Made by a program: the position numbers and the translations under genes | DNA from: Larimichthys crocea | Taxonomy: Eukaryota; Chordata; Actinopteri; Sciaenidae | DNA length: 64,000 bases | Direction: 5' to 3' | Assembly: GCF_000972845.2 (NCBI RefSeq) | Contig: NC_040011.1 | Location: forward strand, 25,028,379-25,092,378 | The notes under the pieces: generated by a model | What the model saw: the letters and a program-made list of their open reading frames with translations, nothing else | The model's database searches: none | Told to the model about the DNA's origin: nothing | Part shown: piece by piece, positions 35,288 through 48,857 of the stretch | Layout: each line of letters begins with the position of its first letter | How positions within the stretch are numbered: the stretch's first letter is position 1

Positions 35288-38132
35288 GTCCTAGTCATAG
35301 TTCAGTCTCTTCTGTGTGGCTGCTGACATCTCTGTCAGCCAAAGTGGCAGACACGCAGAGAGGCAACAGATGAAGCAGGACGAGCATCTGTTCCATGAGC
35401 AGTATAGCCAACTTATCCAACATTCGGCATCAGAGCTGAGAGCAGTGAGTAGGAACAAGGGTGAAGAGAGGTCACGCATCACACTACACACACACACATT
35501 ATTTCCTTTCACTGTATGATCTGATGTTTTCTAATGAGGTTTCTGTCGCATGCTATCCAATCTGGCTTCTGAGTAAGTGTTAAAAATCAGACCTGCTTAC
35601 TCAGATCTGACTCTGTCATCACAAACAAGTCAATCTTACATCATTCACCCGTTATTACACTTACTGCTGGTCATTGCAGTTTGGCAGGGCTGGGAGTTCG
35701 CACTGAAGACAGAGACGATAGAAACCAAATTTAAAGAAAAGCCTTGATTCAGTCAAAACTCAAAGGCACCTTCCGTCACAGAAATGTGTTCAAATCAAGT
35801 GGGAGAAGAGTGGGTAAGACAATGGACGTGGACACTATTGTTACTCCGTACACGCATGACTTTTCAGCATCACTGACAGTTCATACTGGTGGGGGATATA
35901 GCTTACATTCTGAATGGATATGGATAGCAGCATTTCTAAACTTAACATGCAGGTCTGTTCTGTAGATTCAGATGTACGCCATGTGCATGTATGTAATCTG
36001 TTATACAAATGATTATCATGAATGTATTTCTTTTTTCTGTCAGTCAAAATGTGATCCTGTTTGTGTCATTGTGCTTGTTCTCTTACGTTTTGTACTCTCT
36101 GTAGAAAGGATTAATGAAGGCTCTTCCCGACCCAAGAAAACACAGATCAGACAAAAGTCGTCTCCAGGGTTACATCCCAGCTTCACCTGCTTCTAGCACG
36201 CTGAACCCAGGTCAGCATACTACCTTCAGACATGAGCTGAATGCTCAGGGCTGAGTTAGCCTGTACGCTTCCTTCTACGCCTGCACATTTCTGTTAGTTT
36301 GTTTATCTGTTTTGCTCCATTTGCTTTGCCATGGTAATCAGACTCCGAGCTGATATTCCTTTACATGTGCAAGAAAATGCAGCAGGAAGTCCTGTTTATT
36401 TGTTCTGTTGTGTTCACAACTTAAATATTGATGGAGGGCAAATTAAGTTTGTATTTAGGGCGAAAAATAACCTCGTTAGGAACATATCCTTATTAACAAA
36501 GCAAACAAAAACAATAACAAAAATGTTGACTTATGTATCAGTATGAGGCTCCCAAACAAAGACGTGGCACGAGTTATCAGTAAAATTCAAACTGAAAACT
36601 GCAGAGTGGATTTCTGGGCATATTTTGGTGGTTAGTGCAGATAAAGTTAGACAGTGACTTCTTATTGACGCATCTCCAGCAGAGTACCTGTGGCAAATCA
36701 CAGAAACACAAAATATTTAGCAGTATGAATCATCAAGCTACATGTTATGTTTTTCTCCAGGTCCACGGCTTCTTTCTTTTGCGGCAGCAATTAGAAATCA
36801 CACTGTCAAATCATACAAATCCATAATAGAAGATAAAGTAAGCCACATTTTTCCAGAGTCTCAGATGAATGCAACAGCCTTTAGACACTGGGAGACTACT
36901 CCACGGATAGCTGATTTTCTTCAGCTGGAATTGATCAAAGCATTCTTGTAATGCGACCTCTTTCAATAAGTGATGACTTCTGAATGAAGCATTCATACTT
37001 TGTCATCATTACCACTGATAAATTCCAATTCAAAGCCTTCACCTGAAACAACAATCCTATTTTTTCGGTGATGATGAGATATTATTTACTGTCTCTTCCT
37101 CCAAGGGATTTTGTAGCCCCGGTTCTCTCATTGCTACGGCAACAATGGCGCTTCAGTCTGGAAGCCATGTTTTATGTTTATGTGCAATGACCCGGTGTTT
37201 GAGTGGTTTGAGTGCAAAAGGGGTCTGTAGTGAGCAACTCCTCCGAGATCCAGAGATCATGAAAGTGCCCTTAAACAAAAAACATCAAGAGAAACCTTCT
37301 AGTTCTCCACCCGCCCACACAAGGCCGCTAGTCTCTGTGTCTGTTTATCACTGATCTCTTTTTCTCTCGCTCATGACTGGCTCTTTTCTTTTTTTCTAAA
37401 CAATTTCTCTGTGTGCTTCTTCATTTCTGTACATGCCACAGCTTTAAAGCTATTACACATACAGTACATCCTCATCTCTGTGCTTTATTTCTAATGTAAA
37501 ATCTCTCCTGGAGGTTTGTTAAATGTAACTGCATTCCGCTCTGTCTGCATCTGAGAAGCACAGACATGAAATTAAATTTTAAAAAATATAATTTGACTAC
37601 GACAAGCTCCTGGCTATCAATGTTGTACTCTCATCTCTGCCTTGACACAACCTCTCCTCCCCTTTCCTTCCTTCTCAGACTATGATTTCCACAGTAAATG
37701 TTCCCTCTCAGCAGACTCAGCCATGGGTGGCGGTCGGGGCGACACGGACAGCCGCTGTGAGGCATGCTGGGTAATATGGGTAATATTTTCTGATGAACAG
37801 ACAGGCCCAAGCTTCTTGGAACTTTGCCTTTTACCCACCCTGCCAACTGTCCCCCCATCTGCATCTCCATTTCTCCACCAGATATCTCTTGAAAATCCAT
37901 CAATTTCTATTAACCATGAAGAATTCATCATTTAATGGGCTGTATTGTGGCAGAGTGACACATTTATTCTGCATAGATTGTACCTCTTAAATTCTGTGAA
38001 ACTTTTATGAACCACAATTTTCATCATTAATTTTTACACCATTCATTTTTCCCCTGACTTTATAAAAGACATTAACCTCAGTCGGTTAAAGTAGCAGTCG
38101 CTGCAATGGATCATGGAGGATGAGAATGTGTA

Positions 38133-38134
<2 letters not shown>

Positions 38135-38168
<34 letters not shown>
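38135..38168 (+). repeat. (GT)n microsatellite
   Basis: This is a simple uninterrupted GT run. Confidence 0.97.
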
Positions 38169-38171
<3 letters not shown>

Positions 38172-39081
38172 TCATGTACAACTATTGTGTGCCAAGCAAA
38201 CACAGCTGAGAGAACCGTGGGAAACTCTCCTCCAACAGTGAACCCTTTTGTTCATTCAAAAATACTAAAAGGGAGGACAGCGTTGACATATGTGTGACAC
38301 GGGAGAAAATTCATCTGCCTCAACAGCAGCTGCCTTGAGTCCATTCAATAACATTTCTAATTAGTCCAAACCAACCAATCGATTCTATTATTGCTTGTAA
38401 TAGAAAGATCTATTTCTATAACAAGAGCCTATCATAAATGCCCTTGTTGTCCTGAAGTGCTGTAAGTTAAAAGCACTGTTTTTCTGTAGTGAATACTAAT
38501 GATACACTTACTATTCCATTATTAAATGGTGGATAGTGGTTGCAGTCATAACTACAGCTGCATCTGATCTGCATGAAGCATGACAAATCCTTAATCCCCT
38601 CCAGCTGACTCTGACCTCTTACCTCCCAGTGTAGTAGGACATGTAATCATTGAATTTCCTGTCTGGACTCAATATATCCTGTACTTTTATTTAAGTGTCC
38701 TACAAGTTGACAGGGATATTCTAAACAGCACTACACAATATAAAAGAGTGTATTCAGTAAGACACATTAAAAACATTTCAAGCACTTTTTAATGTTTTGT
38801 GGAATTTAATTTAAGGGCTAAGTTAAAAGACAAAATACACAAAGATGGAAAACCGGCCTATTACTCATACAGCATAACTAATTACAATGGTGATACCTAT
38901 GAATGTGCTGCACGAGAAAACAAAAGGCACCAGGAAAATAAATGTTATGAGGCATGAAATTAAAATTAGGTTTAGGTTTAAAGCTGGCAGCATGCTCATT
39001 GTTCAACAAACCCCCTTTCACTTAATAAAAATGTACAAACAGGGTAAATAATCACTAATTAGTTGACAGTTTAATACTTTT

Positions 39082-39147
39082 GTTCTGCCACCGGCAGCTG
39101 GTTCCAGTTGAGCATACTGTTGCTCGTAGCAACCCCTAGATCCAGTT
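39082..39147 (+). repeat. Dispersed repeat P, copy 1
   Basis: It shares blocks with 39938-40005: TGTTCTG, GCAG, TGGTT, GTTGA, TACTGTTGCT, AGCAA, CCCTA and CAGTTT in the same order. The inner GTTGCTCGTAGCAAC is nearly palindromic. Confidence 0.65.
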
Positions 39148-39937
39148 TCAGCATTCACAATTTAAAGCCCCATTTGGATGGGAATAACATGGGGGGAATG
39201 AAATATTTAGTGTGCTCCTTGATAATTAAACTTTCAATCATGAAATGTAGTATGTGTTCTGTAATGGACGTGTACATTCTGCAGGAGTAGCCAATAGCTG
39301 ATTGGATGAGCTTTTACAGGGTTTTAATTTTTTCCATCGATGTATCGGATCCCAAATAGGCTTATATGTGGGTGTTAACATGTTTCTGCATCCTATGAAA
39401 AAAATCTCAAGAGATCCACAAGGACATGGCTACGGATGGGATTTAAATTACTGGGGGACCAGTGCGTTTCATCAAAAACAGTAGGTAATTGCGACTGTTA
39501 TTACTCGAGTGCTGGTGAAAAATGGCCCAAAGACGCACCCCGGACAGGATTAATATCACTGAACAGCAGAGGTAATGTTACAATCCCCACACCTCCCCTT
39601 GAGAAATAAATCCAGTCTGAATGGAGCTTAAGAAAGGGATAATACTGGGCAAGTTGTATGTTCCACGAGTGTGATGGATGACACAGCGGCTAAGGACTAC
39701 ACCTGGTGCAAAGTTTTGGTCAAATATAGTCTATGATCAATAGCTCTTAGAGGCTATGGTACTGTATAACTGATATAGTATTACTACAGAGACACAAAAT
39801 AAAAATTATCATATTATATTCCAGTCACAAAATAGCTATATGAAATCATTGTACTATCTCTTGGTATATGTAAAATTCATGTTAAAATGCATTTTTTGGG
39901 TACATTAAGTATGTTAACGTCCCTCTCTGAGACAATT

Positions 39938-40005
39938 GTTCTGTCAACAGCAGTTGGTTTCCGTTGAAGCTACTGTTGCTATAGCAATCCCTACTGACAC
40001 AGTTT
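39938..40005 (+). repeat. Dispersed repeat P, copy 2
   Basis: This is the second copy, in the same orientation and about 860 bp away. It includes CTACTGTTGCTATAGCAATC followed by CCTACTGACACAGTTT. The family is not identified. Confidence 0.65.
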
Positions 40006-40649
40006 AAACAAGTTTAACTGACATTGTTACAGCTACCATTTGGTCAGATCTCTGTCCAAGCATGACGGACAACTTGAATCTACTGTCCAAATGTTTTTGT
40101 TGGAGCATTTTCTTTAGGCTTTTCTTACATCTATTATGTAGCCCATGTACTAGCTTTTTAAAAGCCAGTGTAAGTGTTAGAACAGTCCTGGTCTTCAGAC
40201 CGGTAACACAAGGCTGAAGGTCTCATCTTAGTATTGATCTAATGTTTCTTGAGGACTCTGAATTTTATTTTCCACACCACATCTAAAGGGATATCACTAA
40301 TTTGCACAGCATTGTCTGATTTATTTGTTATCATTACTGTAATGTAGATGTAATACTTCCTGCTTTACATGCAACCAATAACTTGACTCACTTCCAATTT
40401 GAAATTTCTGTTACTGTCACCCCTCCCTGTCCTGAATGTGAGAGACCGAGCAGAAGCTGTGGCTGTCTGGGAGGAGATATCAGCCAAATCTTCTGTACTA
40501 AATTATGGCTTTCAAAACCACAAAAAGTTCACGAAAACACACCGAGCAGGATGTAAATTCTGCAATGCAGCGCTTACTGACATGACTGGAAACACGCCTC
40601 ACCCAAAGAGATTAGGCAAATTAACATTAGCTACCCAAGTGTGCTGTCT

Positions 40650-40745
40650 GGTCTTGGCTCTGTCTCTTAGTCTTGGTCTTAGCCTCTCAAAGTCTTTACG
40701 TTGTCTTGGTCTTGACACAGTCTGGTCTTGGTCATTACTTGGTGT
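40650..40745 (+). repeat. Degenerate TCTTGG(T) tandem-like repeat
   Basis: TCTTGGCTCTGTCTCTTAGT, CTTGGTCTTAGCC, TTGTCTTGGTCTTGACACAG and TCTGGTCTTGGTC show a diverged GTCTTG repeat that gives a serine/leucine-rich open frame around it; I regard that frame as spurious. Confidence 0.6.
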
Positions 40746-42984
40746 CAATTTAGGTGATAGTTTGACTACAACAATGCCTAAAAGCCACAGTGTTGCTGAT
40801 CTAGCAGTCTAAGTAACTGTGAGTTTTTACATTTATGGTATGCAGAAGATAGGGCCTGATGACTGTTTGCCGACTTTACCTCCAGTGACACAGCAGGTTA
40901 ACAGATTTTGGATTTTAGTGGAGCCTCAAAAAACTTTTGGAGAGGAAAAATTAGCCACTAATAAATAAGGTTATGACTTTTTAACTGACGGTTTTGTCAC
41001 ATGTCATATTATAATTTCAATATAACCATTTTGTACAGAAAGGAACCGAGGAGGAGTCATGGAGGAAGCATGAGAAAAAAGTTCCAACATCACTAGACTG
41101 TGCCTGTTTAATATTAAAATAAATGATAGAAAAGTAGCTGTCAATATCAAGAAAACCTTTAGACAACTTAATGACTTACATTATATTTGTGGCCTGTACT
41201 GTTAGGACAACCAATTGTTGGCAAGCTGGCCAGAGAAATACTGAGAAAAACATCTTTCTGTATAGGGCAAAGTTATAGTTATGAGTTGGAAACTCTTGAA
41301 ATAAGCTAAATTATACCCCTGAAAGATGGTGTCTAAGACATAGCTGCCAGAGTGAATAAATCCTGTCAGATTTAGAGATGAGAGTGTCTGTGTGGCTGTG
41401 ATAATAAGTGGTAGCTTGTAATGTTGTAAGGTCAGACAGAGAGTGAGAAAGAGAGCGAGAAAGAGAGAAACGCGAGACAGAGAGACAGATGTAATCGTCT
41501 TTGACAGAGAGAAAAGAAATAGAGGAGAACCATTTTCTGGCTATTCTACGGTATTCTGCTGTCACCCACAGTGCGGGTGTATGACTCAGTGATATGACAA
41601 CCTCCATTCAATATCCCAATAACACCGCTCCAACATACACAACCTCCATTTACCAACCCTGACCATAAAGATATCTATCATACATCGATCAATAAACTTC
41701 TCATCTTTATGGTCAACACAACTCAAATTGAATACAAGTTTACCTGCCTGGATTCAAAAACATTAAGCTGTGCTGAGAAGACAGTACCTCTACACTGGCC
41801 ACAAGCAGTCTGTCTCTCGCACACAACCTCTGACATAAAAGTTTAAACAGAAAAAGGACGTTTTTCAGCTATAATTCAATAATTTCATCATGAATTAAGG
41901 AAAGAATACAACAAGGGAGAAGCTAAACTAAACATGGCATTCCACACAAATAAAATACAAATAACTTATAATTAAAACAGATCCAGAAATAAATTCTGAA
42001 AAAAAGAGAAAGGTATATTTATTGTTTTGTAGTTTAAAAAACATTTTCAAGAGAGGATGAGCTGTTTAATTAACAGCTAATTAGTAACAGGGACCAGATG
42101 TATAAACTGTGCATACACAAAATGTGCACACAAATATCACATATGATAAGGTAAACACAGAGAATAAGGTGAAAGATGGAAATGAAATAAATCTGTGTGA
42201 TCAATTCTCTCTTGCTTTTATTGCAGGGATACTTTTATACCGTGGTAATGTTGTTTTTTCCCCCTTTTATCTGTGAATGTGTAGCTTTGTTTCCTTTGAT
42301 ATTAGCACTATAAAGTAAATTATTGATTATCTTTCTGACATTTAATAACGATATTTGAGATATCACTGCCAGTGGTGTTTTACAGGTGCTGTATATGGAG
42401 CAAGCAGAGGTACTGATATGGTCCACGTCCATTGATAGCTAACGGTGTAATGTGGAATTCACTTTATAATCCTGATGAAAAGAATGCGTACACATGTTCC
42501 TTCTTTGTACGTACATGAAAGTTTTGTTTATGTCATGAATCTACGACGATTTTTTGTCTCAGCTGAGCTGATGGCTGCACTGATGAGGCTGATGACTGCC
42601 TGCACTCTCTGTAATGTCAAACATCTTAATCAAATACAGGAAGGGACAAATGCATTGCTTTGTTTTGACGTTCAGCTGTTATCTTACTTTGTGTTATTGT
42701 CAGTTATGTTAGTTTAGTTTAATCAAATTCAGATGACTGGTGTGATGGACACAAAAACTGATGCAGACTGATCTCACGCCTGCGTCCTGTTGCCACACTG
42801 AAAAGAAAACACTTTCTAAAAATAAGATGGCTGTGTTACAGGATGACAAATGACTCTTTGAGAATGACAGATATGGTAGAATTAAATCAAATGAAGGCAC
42901 TTTCTCGTGCTGACAAAATGATGACCCTAGCAGGGAGAGTTTATTCGGGGTGTCATATTATCTGTCCACATCAGTAATACTTTA

Positions 42985-43060
42985 AATAATATCAATAATC
43001 ATTTTTATTTATATAGCACTTATCTAAAAGCAGAATTGACAAAGTGCCTCACAGTCTGTT
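42985..43060 (+). repeat. Interspersed repeat end (TTTTATTTATATAGCAC type)
   Basis: CATTTTTATTTATATAGCAC followed by GACAAAGTGCCTCACA is a fish repeat tail resembling TTTATTTATATAGCACTTT...AAAGTGCTTTACA. Confidence 0.5.
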
Positions 43061-43135
43061 GTGCCGTTGTCTGGACAGCACTGATTAAGTAATGGAGTAT
43101 GAACTGCAGGGACTCTTAAGTTAAACAAAAACGGC

Positions 43136-43230
43136 AACATTTTGGGAAATTGCACTTGTTTGTTTTTCTGCCTAGTTAGATGTGAAGATCGATATCAATT
43201 TTATCTGTCAATTCGATATAGAGATAGGTC
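43136..43230 (+). repeat. Percomorph repeat family B, 5' part
   Basis: CATTTTGGGAAATTGCACTT, GTTTTTCTGCCTAGTTAGAT and GTGAAGATCGATATC match the beginning of the family B repeat; the GCTTAGCATAAAGAC core is not present here. Confidence 0.55.
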
Positions 43231-45841
43231 TGAATCAGCCTCTCAACAACTCCAAAGCTCATATGGAGCTCATATGGACTAAAAGCGACAACATATGTCA
43301 TATGTGTGGCATACAAAACCACAGATTGTGGTATAATGAACAGGTAGCTACGGTATCAGAACAGTACAGTATTACCTGCTGGTTGCAGCTTCTCAAAAGT
43401 CCTGTCAGTGTTGCTGAGTTGAAAGGCCCTGCATAGCCATGGTAAATCCACTCAGGTGTTAATTATTGTGCTTTTTTTAATACACTTTCTCAAAAAAAAT
43501 GTTTGACATTTTCCTCACTCTCATGTAAGCTTGGCTTCAACTGCCAGTGCAGGACAGTTGAGAGCTAACAAGCTGGAAATTTGACCATTCATCTCTCTGC
43601 AAAGTCTACTGAACATATTGATTATGGATGGAGTTCAGCATAGGTCAGGTTTACTGCAAGAAGGCTTCAGCTTTCAGCTGCCTGTTTAAATGGGAGTACA
43701 GGAAGTGCGGACTGACTGCGGAGTGCGGTCATAACTCAAACTGTACTTCGCAGCCAACTTTGATTGGCCTGAGATTTCCTCTTCATAAATGAAGAGACAG
43801 GGAGAGACAGATTGAGATGGTAGGAGTTGAGTAAAAGAAAACTGAGTAATACAGTACTCCCAGGGAGGAGTACTTCAAACTGAATTACTTCAATCTGACA
43901 AAGTGTCGGCATACTGAGCGCCAAACAGACAAAAGTATCTCACTGATTTTCTTATGGAGAATATAAAGCAGACAAGTCATGTAAATTAATAAACCAATTG
44001 CGTGTGGAAATTTGTCAATTCTAAGATGCATTGTGATGCTGATGTGGAAGAGTCTGCATCGATGCAGTGACCGAACATAATTGGAATTAAGCTTCACAAA
44101 ATGACAGCCTGCTAACATTAATTCTTTATTTTCTGGCTCATCTGGACAATAAAGTTGGAAAATTATATGGTTATGTTTCAATGTCGCTCTCCTGCATTCA
44201 ATTTTGGGTGATTGTTATGCTAACTGAGCATATTTGGCTGACCAACGTTACTTTTATAATGCAAGCTGTGGCGAAGGGAAGCAGAACTCAGCAGCAAATG
44301 ATAAAAAAGCAACACATGGGTACATTTGGGATTTTATTAACTTATTGGGAAGCACAAACTGGACAAGATATATGCTGTGTGTAAAACTACATTAGCTGTT
44401 TTCACATGAGCTAATATCAGCAACCATAAAGAATCCAGAAAGCAGCTAATCAGCCAAGAAAGTCACTTTATTGAGATGGTAATACCTGTACTCCTTCATA
44501 ACACTAACAGCAATAGTTATGTTCATGTACTGAGGTGGATCACACAAATCAGATTGAATTCCTTGAATTGATATGTATTGCAGGACAAGCCGGTTTATCA
44601 TGTGCTTTGTTTGAGTTTTTCAGTGTGACTCAGTGGAGAATAAAAATGTGAAAGTGCTCAGCTCTCTAAAAACCAAATAAGCAGTGTGTTCTCTAATGTG
44701 GCTGTGGGTTACAGTGGCTGACTCAGCTGTAAAGAGAAATTAATGAAGATGTTGGGTAATTTGGGCTGGCGAGGGAGGAAAAGAGTGAGAGGGAGGGGGG
44801 GGGATAGGGAAGGAGAGAGGAAGGAGGAGGCAAAGGTAGGGTAGCACCAGCTGCTTTTCCAGATGATCCATGTGGGGACACGCAGCTGTCCTCTTCACTC
44901 GACTCTCCTCCCTCTCCATTTCTTTCTCTTCCCTTCTTCCCTCTCTACACCACCCTTCAGAAACCGCTTCAGCAAAACGACTTTAATGAAGATATATTAC
45001 CACAACTAAGGCTTCATCTATTGTGTGCCACACAGATCAAATCCCCTCCAAACACACCTCTCCCTCCCTCTCAGCGCGTGGGCAAGAGTGTTTCTCTCCA
45101 TCTCCATCACACTGGACAGCTCCCCACTCTGTCGGTAATGTTTATGATCCTCTTGAAAGGAAAGCTGGCAGAGGCCGTTCTAAGTGCGAGAGCAGTAAAT
45201 ACCGCAAATGAAATTCAATATGTGAACTGCGGTAGAGAAGGGCAGCAACTTTCACATGCATTTATCTCGAACATGGACTCATAGACAATCATATGCATAT
45301 ATGTGGACACACAAATAAAATGGACGTGCTAAATACCATAATTAAAGTGGGAAAAGATCCATGAAGAAGAACGAGGAATCACAGATGGAGAGTGAAACAG
45401 TAAAGCCTAACCTTATGTTAGAAATGGAAAAGTAGACTGACTGAAATGTTTCTTAATGCAGTGTTCTCTGAGGTGGGAAAATGATAATATACATATGGTC
45501 ACACTCGTTAAAGCTTTCTTAATCTTAAAGCTCTCATTTATCCAGTGTTCTGAAAGTCTCTGTGTGTGCACACTCTTAAGGACATATCAATGGCACAGGT
45601 CTCTGATTGGTTGCATGTGTTCATTAAGCTCATTAGTTGTGCAAAAAATACGCATGTAGCAGCGAGAAGGCAATCTACAAGGTTCAACCTCTTTGAATAG
45701 TGTCTACCTTGATTCTTTGACAAGTTTTCATTATGAAACCAAGGTTTGAGCTTTGTTTGATTGGCAAGTTTGCATGTAGCTAATCATCTTCATAAAGTCA
45801 AAGCTTGAGCCTTTTGTTTGTCTCTAGTCAACTTGTAGGAC

Positions 45842-45846
<5 letters not shown>

Positions 45847-45886
<40 letters not shown>
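45847..45886 (+). repeat. (GT)20 microsatellite
   Basis: This uninterrupted GT run of 40 bp is the longest pure microsatellite in the window. Confidence 0.98.
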
Positions 45887-45889
<3 letters not shown>

Positions 45890-47649
45890 GTTTATGGGTA
45901 TTTATATGAGTGTTTGCATAAATCTCCTCAGACAGAATAGCGTCATAACTCCATCTCCCTGAGTCAGCTCATTTTAATTAGATCAACTCCAAATGCCAAC
46001 ACAAACCAACATGAGAGCAGAGTTATAGGTCCTTCAATTTCAATATGACAGCATATAATACCAACTATATTACAATATTAAGTCCCAATGTAAATCTACA
46101 TTCACAGAAAAAAGACAATGAGATATTTTACTTGATACTACAGACACAAAGCCTGCAGCAGCACAAGGTGCAGAGAGAGAGCGAGAGATTAAATACATGT
46201 CTTGTAAAATTACAGCATACTAACACATTAATTAGCTCAATCTTCATTTGTTTTGCAGAAAAGAAAATAATAGCGATTCAATAAACTACTGTGAAAGAGA
46301 CAATCTTAAGCTGTTAGGGAGATTCTTTTCATATTGTATCACAGCACTCTATGAAAAACTATTTCTTCTCTAGCGGGAGCCAGAAAGGTTAAAAAGACCT
46401 CGTGCAGCCACAGTATTAATATAAATAATGGTATCTCCTTACACTTTTGCACTTTTCATTCATGCGAATTTATGAATTAAAAAAAATAATATATGTCTAT
46501 CCAACAAAGCTCTTTACATATAGCATGTGAGCTAAGTAGAGGAAAAAGTCCCAATATAAGAAGATTAATAGTAACAACAATTAAGTGTAACTGTTTTTAC
46601 ATGTTTTCTTCTTCTTCCAATTCTAAAATTATCATGATAAGAACTGCTCTCTACATTTCTACTGCTACTGGTACTCTTTGTCCTGAGGGAATTATTGTCT
46701 CATTGTATATGAGTTACTGCATCATGTTAAAGATATAGTACAGTAATGAGACCTTGCGATTTTGAGTTTTTAGCATACTCAAAGTCTCTCATTAGTCCGA
46801 TTTAATGATTTTCTTTTTCAAAGAATACGGTTCAGAATAAATTAATCACACTTTATGACACTTTGCAAATGAATAAGTTTAAAGGGTATTAATAAAAGCA
46901 ATTTGACAGACTTATTTTTCACAAGTATTCACACATAATACTATCCCTGACTGGCAGGCAATACCAGCAACTCCAAATGAAATGCCTCATTAGAGGGAAC
47001 TGAGCAGGTTATTTTCAGTGTAGTGTGCTGAGTTGAGTTACGATGCATTGCCCGTTGTTAGTCTGAACAAGCCTGTGAAATACAGAGCATTCATATCATA
47101 GCATGTTAATAATAATAATGTGAGCTGTTTATGCATTACTGTCTGGAAGGAAGACATACCACACCATTTGTGGACTTTTTCTTGTGTATAAATAATGTTT
47201 TTTACTGTTGCATTCTAACTGTGGAGGGCATCACTATACGCTCTGAGCCACAGTCTCACAAAAGAAGTCTGCTCATGCCTCATTTGGGGTTGTGAACCAT
47301 AGTTTAAGAAATCAGGCCTTGGAGGGATTATTCGGATGTTGATGTGTTTACATATCTTGACTTTATGTAAGCTAGGTTATACAGAAGGGGTCAGCACACA
47401 GAAACATTATCCTCTCCTTAACCCCTTTGTTGTAAACTTGGCACATTTGATATGCCAACACACTTGTGCATGTTGTAGGTGCTGGCACATTTTCAGCTGT
47501 TGACCCAATGTGACCAGAAGGCAATACTATTTATCCATTATAATTCTTTCTATGAATACAGACTGAGCTGCCTGAGAGGTCTCTTTTATTGGAACAGTTT
47601 GGGATGTAGGATTTACTTGAGTTTCATGAAAAGATGCAATACCACTCTT

Positions 47650-47765
47650 CCATCTGTCTGACAAACAGCCAGCAGCTGGTGAGCTTAGCTTAGTATAAAG
47701 ACTGGACACAGGGGCAACAGCTACTCTGGCTTTGGCCAAAGGAAACAAATTCCACATGCGAGTGC
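47650..47765 (+). repeat. Percomorph repeat family B, copy in + orientation
   Basis: GAGCTTAGCTTAGTATAAAG, ACTGGACACAGGGGCAACAG and CTGGCTTTGGCCAAAGGAAA define the core. It is paired with an oppositely oriented copy at 47915-48100. Confidence 0.7.
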
Positions 47766-47914
47766 CTTCAAAGCTCATCAATTAGTGCCAGTCAACAGGA
47801 CTATTTCTTTGGTAGGATCAGTGAGTCCTATCATCATCATGGCGTTGCCAGAGACTCTATGAAGTCACTACGCCTGGCCAAGAAATGGTCTCAGAGTGAG
47901 CTTTAGAGGTGCTA

Positions 47915-48100
47915 GTAGACAAATGTTTTTTACCTTTGGACAGTCAAACTAGCTGTTTCTTGTTGCTTTCAGTCTTTATGATAAGCTCAGCTAACTGGCT
48001 GTGGCTTCACTCTGAATGTACAGGCATGAACGAGGTGACGGTCCTGGGCAAGACGTCAAATAGTTTCTCAAAATGCATAAACTTTTCAGCTACAATAAAA
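47915..48100 (-). repeat. Percomorph repeat family B, copy in - orientation
   Basis: On the plus strand it reads TTTACCTTTGGACAGTCAAA, CTAGCTGTTTCTTG, CAGTCTTTATGATAAGCTCA and GCTAACTGGCTGTGGCTTCA, ending TCTCAAAATGC. It is the reverse complement of the neighbouring copy. Confidence 0.7.
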
Positions 48101-48409
48101 CTTGCATGTATGTGCTCAGCCAATCAGGATGAACCTATTCAACTGGATGGGAAACTGAAGAGGGATACTAACTCTTTAGGGACTGGCCGAACAGCAAGAG
48201 AACTCAAAGGGTGTACTGTAAACACCCTGAGATCCAGCTGGACTTTGTACAGTCTGACAAGGATGACTTATCAACCACAGGCCCCCCACACAGGTATGAA
48301 AAGATATACAAGTCATCGTCCTTTGCACACATTTGGCATTTTTAAACCTTTACTTAAGCAGGAAAATGATCTAACAGCATATCCTTAATTATAACTGCCT
48401 GGGGGAGTA

Positions 48410-48630
48410 GATGCAGAGGTGGGGAGACTCCAGACATTCAAATATTAACGCATCGGGAGCTGGCCGGTGCAATGAGCACAACTGCTCCAGTGCTGATGCT
48501 CACCGACTTGCTCAAAGGCACTTGGAGGGCAGTAGAGGGGGAGGAAACACTGTTACTCATCTGTCCTCCCACATATATTTTCCCAGCAGTCTGTGGATTC
48601 AAGTCAACAACCAAAAAAGCTTCTGTAACT
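48410..48630 (-). repeat. Probable L2/SINE-type fragment
   Basis: ACTTGCTCAAAGGCACTTGG, AGGGCAGTAGAGGG and TGTGGATTCAAGTCAACAAC resemble the GCTCAAGGGCACTT...GGGATTCGAACCAGCAACC block of a fish SINE/L2 family. The match is diverged and the call is tentative. Confidence 0.4.
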
Positions 48631-48857
48631 TTTAGGTGACTATTTCTCCCACCTCTGAACATATATAGGCAGCTATACTTTACTTACAATATATATTCAA
48701 ACGACTAAAAGCGACAACACATATCTAACAAATTCAGGTTTTTTATGAGCTGCGGGATAGATATTCCCACATCAATATATTCACTTTACAATACAATGCA
48801 CCTTTGTTTGGCACTGTGTGGCCTGTTTGGCAGCGTGTAGCACGTTTTCTGTGGTAC

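Larger units (their letters stand above)
32775..48857. other. Intron between exons A and B
   Basis: This is the largest visible intron, 16.1 kb. It holds a (CA)n tract (33148-33176), a TIR element (34718-35287), two GT tracts, a paired dispersed repeat (39082 and 39938), a degenerate TCTTGG repeat (40650-40745), a purine/pyrimidine mirror region (44762-44950) and an inverted pair of percomorph repeats (47660-48100). No exon was detected. Confidence 0.7.

Noticed and set aside
37752..37785. GAGGCATGCTGGGTAATATG, resembling a ZNF143-type promoter motif
   Set aside because: It is a single partial match without a GC-rich promoter setting or a transcript start.
40399..40812. 137-codon open frame with a Leu/Ser-rich stretch
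   Set aside because: The hydrophobic run is produced by the degenerate TCTTGG repeat; there is no conserved protein content.
47909..48388. 159-codon open frame
   Set aside because: The frame runs through a family B interspersed repeat and unique intron; no domain was recognised.
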